From Durusdinium trenchii (lineage: Eukaryota > Sar > Dinophyceae > Suessiales > Symbiodiniaceae), in contig CAXAMN010001148.1 in NCBI GenBank assembly GCA_963970005.1, positions 1 through 64,000 on the forward strand: 64,000 bases of DNA, read 5' to 3'. Under the pieces are notes generated by a model. That model searched no databases and was not told the DNA's origin. It saw only the letters and a program-made list of their open reading frames with translations. Positions 1-10,300 of the stretch are shown piece after piece; position 1 is the first letter of the stretch, and each line of letters opens with the position of its first letter. Position numbers and translations under genes: made by a program.

Positions 1-1090
1 TAAAGTACGCACTGTGCCCGCACGAGTGATGAGTTCTCGACTAAGCCATGCGTGCGGCGCATCATGACCATCAAGCAAGTCTTGGTCAGTAAGGGCCTGT
101 AAAGCATATACCCCTAACTGGGCCGGGGGGCGCACTACCGCAGCCTGGGGGCTCATCTCTCCACTCGCTCTGTTTGGTTGCTCTTGTATGGGGGTGGGGC
201 GACTTTGCGGCAACATCCAGGGCGGGATTGGCGGTGTCGGACGTACTGAAGCGACAGGGACCGCCGGTAGCGTATACATTTGCGAGAAAGGGAAGGAAGC
301 TAAGGCTTCCCCCGGTTCGGGAGGTCTGGCCTGTCCACGCCCTACGGCCCATCCATGGGGAGAGAGACAATCAGCTTGCTGAAGGATACGATAAACTGTT
401 GCCCTTTGTGGGGCACACCTCCCATGCAGGAGAACGCCATCATGTGTGATGTGCGGCGAGTCCTCAAAAGGAAAGAGAACCTGCCCACTAGTGAGCACCA
501 GGTATGATCGGCATATCTCAGCTGGCACCGCAACTAATTGCATCTCCGATATGCGAGGGCATGTTCCATCATCCAAAGGAGTTCTTGGGAAGCCAGCAAC
601 AGCCAGACGCAGCGGGAGCTGTCGCTGGGCTACGTTTACGTTGAGTTGGACAAAATGTACCTCACCATCAGAGTGTTTGTAGATCATGCGAGCAAAGGGA
701 GAGAGGTCCAGGCCCCCAGGTCCAATCTCCATTGGTCTGGTACTCTTAGCTGCCTCTGTGCTTCTCTCAGTGGGGATCTGGACTAAGGTCCAGACCCTCT
801 CTTCTGAGGTGGGTGTTGTTCTATGGAACAAGGTTGCAGGAACAATTCGCCCGTGGTAGCTGTCCTGTCTATCACAGCAGTTTGAGCCCAGATAGCGGAA
901 TCATAAATGAGACATAGATGAGTCAGTTCTTCAGGTACTGTACAAACCACAAACTGACAACGGAAAATAAGCAACAAATGAAACAGAGTAGACAGACAAG
1001 GAGGGAGTCAAGGACGTAACGAGGGAAGCAGCAACAACGGAATGGATCAAACAAGATGGATTCCTTGCGTGTGAGCACCGAGGTTACGAA
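1..1090 (-). other. Probable 3' UTR or flank of the LINE element; no gene seen
   Basis: Downstream of the last plausible ORF2 codon (stop at 1093-1091) all frames on both strands are short and broken. I see no poly(A)/poly(T) tail, tandem 3' repeat or target-site duplication, so the element's 3' end is not located. Confidence 0.4.
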
Positions 1091-4000
1091 TCATCGTATA
1101 CGCCGTCGTTTGATACTGCAAGCTCTAATTCTTTTTGTGAGTCGTTGCTCAAGGGCTTCCTGCTGCTCAGGGTGCGCGCCAGTGAAAGTGCGTTTTTTGT
1201 GTATGCGCACTACTGCAGGGAGAGGCCGTTGGGAGGAGGCACGGGAGTGTGAGCCGGTGACAGAAGTCGTGGAGTTGCATTCAGCTAATAGCTGTGCAAA
1301 TTTGGGCTGCAAAGAATCACAACGCAGCAGTGGCGGCTCGTCAGGGTCAAAGCGAAAAGTCTGGCAGAGGTAAGTATGCAGGGCTGCGAGCAGGGCATTC
1401 TCCGGTCGCGGAGCAACCCAGAAGCCATCATGCAACCAAATGGCTGAAGCAAATCCTACCCGAGGTTGTAAGAAGGAATAGGCAGCCCACGTGACCTGCT
1501 GCTCTAAGACCTCGAAGTAATGAAAAGGAGCCCCTCGTCCTCTTCGTACTGGACCATTTGGGCACCATGGGGGGGGGATGGTGCATGGCATACCGGCTAG
1601 CTGCGAACACTTCTCGAGCAAAACTCACCAACTGACCTGATGGTTCCACTTGTATGCGCTTTTTGAGGTACTCTATAGCTTCCTGTGGAGTGGCACTATT
1701 GAGGATAACAAGTGGCCAGGTCTTTACCAGAGCGCCAATTTCATCCTCAGCTAGGTATGCCCGAAGAGCCCCTCTGAGGTATTCTCTCATTTGCGCAACT
1801 GGCTGTAACGTAAGGTGAACCTCATTCGTCTTGCATTGCCGTCGCATGAGCTCATAGTGCGCTCCACTAATATCGATTTCCCAGTGCGAATTGCCAAAGA
1901 GGAGCAAGCGAACCTGCCGCGGCAACCGCTGCGCTGCATTGCCAACTGAGTAAAACCGGCCTCCCAAGGCGTCAACTGTGGGCTTGTATCCTACGCTGAG
2001 GCAATGTGAGGACGACACTGCCAGAGCGATGGAGTCCATTGCAACCCATTTATAGTGTGGGCGCCTTCGGAGTAGCACGTGCAGTTCTTGGGGAGTGGGA
2101 GAGGGGCACTCCGTGAGCACAAAAGCTGGGGCTTGCAGCGCATCTCCCTGCTGAATGATAAAGCCCAGCGTCTGTGCTAGGTGAAAGGGCGGGAGAGCTA
2201 CATGATGCAAGGGGACAAGTGGGTTGCCATCCGCTTCCTTGGCCGCAGCACTAGCCTGTCCAGCAAAGTAGTCAGCTAGACGATTGCATTCCCGTGGCAG
2301 ATAGACAAGGCGGAACAGACAAGGCGCCTGGGCAAGCAGTTGTTGGCATTGTTCTAAAATAGCGACAACTGCAGGTTTTTTAATTCTCCCTTTGTACTGA
2401 AGATAGTTGATTATAGGCAAAATGTCTCCTTGAATTACAACGCTGTCAATAGGAATTCCCTTAGCCATACAGGAGACATAGTACTCAAATGCAAGATTTA
2501 TTGCAGCACGGCAAGCATGTGCTTCTGCTATGACATTGTCAGGACAAGAAAGCAAGGGGATGGAAAGCCACTGGACGAGAGAAGTGGAGGACGGCGTGAC
2601 ATGTAGCAAGCCAACTCCTGCCCCTCCAGTTTGTGTGTTCTTGTGTGCAGAGCCATCGAATTGTACCAAGCATCCTTGCCATTCTTGTGGCTCCCCTAGC
2701 AGTAGGATTGTATTTGCGGGCATATCATCCGTGGCTTGCAAGCGTAAATGCGTGGCTCCACAATGGCACAAGAAGGGTACAAGACATGCAGTGGCAGTAG
2801 GGAAAGGGAGCTTTCGGTATTGTGAGAGAAGTAACTTCAGACGGTGGTCTTGCTTAACAAAGGTGGCAATGGTATCTCCTTTAGCAAAGGACTGCGTCGT
2901 CGCTAGCCCCTTGGAGGGGAGCAATGCAGCTTCTAGTACAACCGCAGGGAAGCGCTGTAGCCTAATTTTGGTAGAGTCAGTACACGCGGTGCTGCTGGAT
3001 TGCGGTGGTGCACGGAAGGTTCTGAGCAGCGTGCTAGGCATTGAAGAATAAATACGCTGCCAGAGGTCAAGCACGTGGTGCGAGACCTTACGATTGTGTA
3101 CGCACGAGATGTTAGGTCTGAGTCCGCCACATTCAGTAACAAGTCGTCGAAGATGGAATAGCATGTAGCAAAGTGCTACTCCTGTGCTGCGGGACGGTGC
3201 TTTGCGCCAGGTAATTTCTGGTGCCGGAGCAACCCACAAAGCAAGCCAGGTGAGATGTACAACAGGGCAAAAGGATAACCAATGATCGATAGAGTTGAAA
3301 CCACCCTGACAAAGCACACAAGGAACATAAGAGCCAATCGCTCGACAGCCTACAGAGGACAGTAGACGAGAGAAGGCAGGGGGCAGTTGCTTGGGCTCTG
3401 GCACGATGATCTGATGGAAATGCAAAAAGTTCTTGTTTTCATCAGAAAGGTTATTTAAGGTAAGATCGATTGGAGTAGCAGGTAGGAAACAAGTCGGGCA
3501 GAGCGCTCCGTATCCCGGTCCATAAGGGAAACATCGTGTGCTGTTGCTACACCAAGCACAGGGTTGGCTACGACTGAGCTTGCCCCTGAGGGGTAACCAG
3601 AAGTCAGCATCTTCTCCTAGAGCCCATCGTAAGACAGCATAGCGTGGCACTGCCCCAACCTGAGTGGTGGGAAGATCCGCTAGCCAGTTTAAGAAAAGAA
3701 TAGAGGGCCCCATGGCCCAACCATTCTTGTATATTCTCGCAACCAAATGTTTATGCGAGGCTGTAAGCAACTTGTTAATAGCTAGCTGTTTGAAGAGCTG
3801 TTTGAACTTACTTGCTCTTTGTGCCGGTGTGGTGTTGTCTCTTACCAGGGCGAGGAGCCGCTGCACATCTTCGGCTGGGAGCTGCTGTTGCCAATATTTC
3901 CAGCATTGTTGGATTTGTGTGGCATAGGAGCTTGCTTGTTCCTCTGCAAAGGACCTATGCCCTTGTCGTAGATAGCAACCAAAGAGGGAAATTGCCTGCA

Positions 4001-7000
4001 TGATAGTTGGGTCAAGCAATGGGCCTAAACGCAGCCACCTGCAAAGACCAACCATGTGGTGTTGTGGGAACCAATGTCGCTGCAGCAAAAAATCAGCCAT
4101 GGCATGGTACAACGGCTTGAGTAGTTTGGGCGAGAAAAACCGTTGCGTTTGCGAGTAGTAGAAAAGACTCAGTGAGAATGTGTTGAAATAGATGATCTTC
4201 ATGTGGATGCTGAGGTTGGCCCGCTTGGCAGCAGCAAGCCTCATACGGAATTTAGCCAGCTGTTTTGCCAGCAAAGTGACGAGAGATGTTTGTAACTGTA
4301 CTTTGACCATGGTCTCATTCATCAATTGGCATGTCCACCCGGTGTGAATCGTTAGACCTAGATTGACAGTTGTAGGTACAATGCACTGACCGCCTAAGCC
4401 AGCTTGGTCCAGACAATATAGTTGCTCTGCAGAATAACTGACATTCGTGAGCAGTTGCGTTTTGGATCGACATTTGCATGGACTAGCTGCTAAACGGCAA
4501 AGCATGGGGTGCCCTTCAGTGACTAGTCTAGGAATGGCATCTGAGGCCATGTGCATGCAGTGGTCACCGTGTCTAAGGACAAAGCGACGTGCGTAACCAG
4601 GGACATGTTGAAGCGCTGCACTGCAAGTGGCCTGTCCTAATTCATGAATGGGGGTTACATAGCTCCAGACATCTTCAACTTTGTACAGCGTGTCTTCGTC
4701 AAGTGCTCTGCTGGAGAATCCTACTTGCCAGCAGTGATGCGTGTCCATGACAATTCCAGCAGTTTTCCATTTCTTAATATACTGAAAGACTTCTTGAATC
4801 CATCTCGAGTCCGTCTGCCGACCAACTATCGTAGTGTCATCAACATAACCTGCCACAACAATAACTCGTGGAATTTGATTGAGTACAACAAATATTGGGT
4901 CCATGGCAAGGCAGAAGAAGTAAACAGATGTGGATCGTCCCATATCAACTCCAGAGTGCACATTTCTTGCTGGTAATAGCCGCCCTTGTACTTTGTGTTT
5001 GATTCTTCTACCAAACAGTAGATAACGCGCAAGTTGGAGGACCCAAGGGGAGCACTGGCGTATACGTAGTATATGAAGGATCCAATGTGCGTTAATACGC
5101 TCAAAGGCTTTGGATAGATCAGCAAAAAGGGCAGAAGCAGGCCCGGAACCTTCGAGAGCTCCCTGTACTTCCAGAACTGCTCTCTGCGGCTCCCGAAAGG
5201 AGTTAAGCAGAGTTTGGGCAGGGTGAAAGCTGTGCCTGGTGATTCGGAAAAGAATTGCAGCTGTGGTGCCATCCTGTAATCTGTCAAGCGTGTCTGGCAT
5301 GCCTAGAGGTCGGAAAAAGTCTGCCGTGGGACCTTGTTTGGCTTTTGGAATCCATACTCCTACTTGGGTGGGTGGCGCTAAAACACCAGCCAATATATGA
5401 TGAAAGTCATCCTGAAGGATTGCAGCAGTCTGTTGTGGGAACATCCGCCAAAGGGCGTAAGGTAACCCATCAGGGCCAGGAGCTGAGTCTTTGGTAAGGA
5501 GGAGATGTTCGATGTAATCTTGCTCAGTGGGTTCAGGAATTTCAGGCCACGGCGAGACACACCGTCGGTAAGCCGAAAGCGTGTCGTGCCAATCTCTATC
5601 ATACTTAATAGGGTGTGTGAACCAAAAGTCACGGGTCGCAAGCATCGCTTCATCGTACTCAAGGGCAGTACGACATTCTTGCCCATTATGTTGCAACAAT
5701 GGCCCATGATAAAACGTGCCTCTAGGGCACACTGTTTTAAGCCTGTCCCAGAAGATTTTTTGCCTTCTAGTTCGCTGGATTGGGTCTGTATTGTCAGTGC
5801 CAAAGGGCATTTGTAAGTTCGTCGCGGTGGCAACTTCAGCTGCTTGTAAAGCAGCAGCTACAATGGTGGCTGGAATCAAGAGGCATCCCTGCTGCGCTTG
5901 CCATGGATGCAATAGATCAGTATCTGCACTTTGTTCATACAACAATCGTACTTCGTCCTGTCTTATATGTAGGTATGTTTGTTCTTTGCCCAAGAGCTTG
6001 TATAAGCGTTTGAGCGGTGACAATTTTTTAAAGTGACAAGAGTGAGTTCTCCACCAGCTCCAAACTACTGCACGACAATGCTGCGAGAGCACAACACTGG
6101 CGAGCCTAGTTTCTTGTGCTAACGAAATTTTTCGTTTAAGAGCAAGTAGAGATGCTTGTCTTGCAGCTGCCTGTAGACTTTCGGATGCAACTGTTGGGTC
6201 AAGAAAGACTTGAGTAGGTATTGTATGATGTTTCTCAGACTGCGGATGTGGTCGAAGGCGCGGTTTCATCTTTAGCCTGAGCATCAAGGCTTTGTGGTGA
6301 CAGGTATCAATGCGGTATCTGCCATATATGCGAGCGAAAAGTTGTGTTGTATCAAGGAAGAGGCTAGGCACTAAGAATCGATCAAGTGCGGATTCCTGGT
6401 CTTGGTATTTATAGGTAGGAAGTGCAGGATCAACATCTGTGAGCCCGGCCTGCGCCAGGAAGTCATCCCACGTATGAAAGTGATTCTGATCACAGCGATT
6501 AAAGTCACCTCCAACAAAGACCGGATAATCAGTCAGAGCAAGAACGGTTTGCAAAGTGGTTGAGACGAAGGGCTTAGGGCTGTTCGGAGGGATATAGACC
6601 GAAACAAGCCATATAGTGCAAGCTTGGTATTCAACACGAGCTGCAACAGCATAGTGCTGCACCAAGACACGTTCTTCCAAGACTTTCCAGCCTGGAGGAA
6701 ACAGGATTGCGACTCCAGCCTGCTCTCCCGGATTTTGCTTGGCCAGAGTGGTAACTACCTTAATATCCGGCCACGTGTGGGATAGGTATTGGAGATTAGC
6801 CTGATTCCACTTTGTTTCCTGTAGCAGTACTGGGGCCTGTTTCAACATAGTTTTGACTATCCAAGTCTTGTGCACATTGGTAGGAAGTCCTGGAGACCAG
6901 CTATTGAGATTCCAAGTGTAAACGCCTTTTACTGAGACTGGCAGGTTGCTAGGCCTCTGCATACGAAATTGTAGCACGTTATGGCAAAGCTGCCAAAATT

Positions 7001-7367
7001 TCGCTGGGATTTGGCGTAAGGATTGAACTTCATTAGGGAGAACAAGAGGGGTATCGCCTGCAGATGCAGACGGGTCTGTTACGACACAATCTGTGAACTT
7101 GCCGATGTTGACTCGTAGAGAATGGAGGGCATCTGATAAATTGACATTGCCATCAAAACCACACAGCATGAGGAAATCCTCAATCTTGATCTGTCGGTAC
7201 GGTAGAGAGGGATGGATAAAATGTATGAGGAAATGGAGGGAAGAGACGTGCGTAATAGAAGCATTTGTTTGTTTTGTGGTATGCCAGTATGCTGCTTTGA
7301 GGCCTGTAGATAGGGTACGCTGCACTAAACGGAGAGATTTGATGGGCAGGTAACATAAATGCGTCAT
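1091..7367 (-). CDS. LINE ORF2: endonuclease, reverse transcriptase, RNase H, polymerase-like C terminus
   Basis: This is the replication protein of the retrotransposon. It starts at the ATG at 7367, whose first base is shared with the end of ORF1 (ATGA). The uninterrupted frame is 1979 residues (stop near 1428). Domains in order: AP/EEP endonuclease at about 150-365 (QETKW Glu184, GGDFN Asp288, CHHKA His357/358); reverse transcriptase at about 625-900 (APGPDGLPYALW, motif A Asp750, motif C YVDD 841-844; motif B is unusual, with GVDMGRS where a Q-G is expected); two Cys clusters (Cys1270/1273/1290/1293, and Cys1350-x2-Cys-x8-His-x4-Cys1367, usual in LINEs); RNase H with Asp1571, Glu1615, Asp1648 and Asp1699. 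After that comes a family-A-polymerase-like stretch (about 1795-1900). A run of nine G at 1569-1577 shifts the frame; the natural continuation is a second frame ending at 1091, which carries an HDG motif. Either a sequencing error or a real mutation could cause the shift. Confidence 0.9.
7364..7367 (-). promoter_or_regulatory. ATGA stop-start overlap of ORF1 and ORF2
   Basis: The TGA stop of ORF1 (7366-7364) and the ATG of ORF2 (7367-7365) share bases. In some bicistronic LINEs such overlaps allow termination-coupled reinitiation, so ORF2 is probably translated by that route here. Confidence 0.6.
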
Positions 7368-10300
7368 TCAACGTGTAAAAGAGCCTTAGCTCTATGAAAG
7401 AGCTTTGCCGAAATCTCTCCTTGTGTGCACGCGTACCAAACTGACTTTAGTGTCATGAGACGACAATCGTCAATGCAAGCCTCAGTAGGAATGTGGGTAG
7501 CAGCTTGTTCTGCCGCACTGGTCATAGGAAGCACTGGATGTGGAGTATGTGTTGTAGGCGTAAGGGAAAGCAGTCGTTCGCAACTGCTGGCTTCAGATGC
7601 TTCGACTTGATGGATGAGCAGTAGACAGAAATTAGGCAATTTGTCTGTTTGCCAGATATTTTCTTGGAGTCGTGGGTAAGCTGCTCGAGCACTTTCAGGA
7701 CAGATGCTAAGGCACCAATCCTGGAGGAGCCCCCCAATAAGAATGACAGGAAAGCTCCCTGTCATGAGATGACAAACATTTGCAAAGGGCTCTTTGCATA
7801 CTCGATTCTCTGCTGCTAGCAGCAGGTGGGAAAGCCTCCACAATGCACACCCTGGCTCAACTAAACTATGTGCCCACGGCTTTTCGGTAATTGTGCAGAT
7901 GCGTTCTTGTTGGATTGCAAAAGCACATATATGTTCCGTCCCAACTCCCTGGGGGTTGGTTTGAAAACCAAACATGGACCGATACCAGGAGGACGGCTGA
8001 GAGGGCTGACAAATGCGCACGGGCTCTCCACCATACTTGAGAAGCAAAATCTCCAATGTGTCATGGAGACGCAGTAAATATAGGTGTGTGGCTCGACTAG
8101 GACCAAGATACCTCATGTGATTTGGCTGATGGGAGAGCCAACAAATGATGAAACCTGTGTCAGCTGTTTTGATCGTAGTAAGGATTTGTCGCAGAAATAG
8201 AGTGATTCTGTGATAAGTACAGTGATACAGTAGTTCTTGCCGATAGGTGTTGAGAGCATCACTGTTGACAGAAAGGGTACACAATGCTTGCGCAATTTCT
8301 TCACTGAAGAAGATCCATTGCGGTACTGCAGTTTGTTCAACATAGTTAAGGAGGTTAAGGTCTGTAAGAAATTTTATCAAGGGCTCTTTACCAAAAATAT
8401 CGAGGCGTTGCTCTCGTCTATCCTTGTTGCTGTTGTCAATAGCCTCTTTAGTAAGATAAGGCGGCAGAATCTGTGTTACGATAGGTTGAGCAATTGGAGG
8501 CCTCATGACCGGCGACATCACTAAACTCCGAAAGTTAATGTGTCGGTAGGGCTCCGGGACAATAGTAGTTTGAGTACTTCTGCCTGACATTTTGAGATTG
8601 TTTTCAATAGCTTGCCTAAAGGAGATATACCCTTGTCTGACGTCATCCGGCGAGGCTACCCCAAAGAAGCATTCTGTTTCTCCTTGGATCCATGCTCGAA
8701 TGTGATCAGGCGTGCCAATGGCAAGGCTGATAAGCTTGGGATGAAAGGAGTTACCAACAAAGGAGCGTATTGTCTGCGAGTGCAAAACATGCCTAAGACG
8801 CGAAATAGTGGCAAAGTTGCGGCTGAGACCTGAAACCTGCAAAACCTCACTGTCACTTAAGAAGCGGAAAGGAACTCGTATACTACCGTTGTGAAACAAC
8901 GGAAGGACATCACGAAGCACCGCATCTTTCTCTGGATTAGAGGAGGTTTTGTTGTAGAAGCAGTTCAAAAAGCGCCTCCACGCCGGATAGTAGATTGCAG
9001 GTATGAAGTCGCTCCATTGAAAGGCTGGAACAGAACTGTCAGTGAACATGTTTGCTATCATTGCAAATCGTTCATGAGTGTGCCAGTACGAAGTTCTCCA
9101 CAGCAAAGCTGCAGGATGATAGCTAGTCCAGCTGTAGCGAAGAGCAATGTCACTGAGGACTTCAAGGGGTCGCATGAAAGGTTTGATAAAAACATCACGA
9201 AATTTCCCTTTATCATGGATGGACAATGGTCTCCAATCGGTGGGCCATTGCAGGTCTTCCTGACACAAGGCTTGAGAGTCAACAGTATCATGAAGGATGT
9301 TGTTTTGGAAAAAGAGACGAAGTCTTTTTGCTGGCGATATTTTGGAAGTACACCAAGTCATTTTGTCTCGTGTGATGTGCGAAAGGCCAAGGCAGGCGAA
9401 ATGGTCATAGTGCATTGACCCTGCATTTTCGATCAGAAAGCGGATGCGCGTCTTAGGAAGGACTGTTCCAAGCAAATATAGCGCAAGATGCATCGTAAAG
9501 AAAAAGACACTGTCTGGACCACATATGCCTAAGCGTCCATGTTCCTGACCAGCATAAGTGAGGTCAGTACAGGGACTGCCTCCAATGACAAACACATGAC
9601 AGTAGTCACTTAGTGTGACAAACTCTCTTAAGATTCTTGCTCCATCATCAAAGAGAAGGTCAACATCATTTGCATAGAAGAAAATGCCTCCTTTGAGGCT
9701 GTGTATCCATTGCACGTTAACAGAGATTCCATGTTTTTCTGCAACCAAATATCTGAGCACTTCATCTCTTTCACACAGCACACAGACTTTGGGACGATAA
9801 CCAAATTTCTCAATAAGGATGTCTAAAGACGATCCGCATCCGTCAAACATGCTCAGGACAGCATACGGCGGTTGAGACTCACAGCTTTGCATAGGTTGAT
9901 CAAGTGGTGAGGCAGGCGATATAGTGTGATCTGTCTGTGATGACTGTGACAGAGATTTTTCAATGGCTTCTAGTTGTTCAACAGGAATAGTTGCATCACT
10001 GGGAGGCGGTGGGCAAAGTTTCTCTGGAATGTAGGCAGCTTGGAGCTCGTTTGCATTTAGAGGAACGGGGCCAACAATGTCTTTTCGATTTCCGACATCA
10101 ATGGCCCTTTTTGTAGCAAGCTTTTTCTTAGGAGTGTTTGTTTCTCTCTGTCCGAACTTGTTTTTAGCGCGTTTTGAGTCTTTGCCACGCGCAATATTAG
10201 ACGTTCGTTTAGGAGGTCGCGTGTGAAGCCATGTGCTCGAGATTGTCGCATGTCGGTAAAGGATACCACAAATTCGATCACCTGCTTTGAGTTGTGAGAT

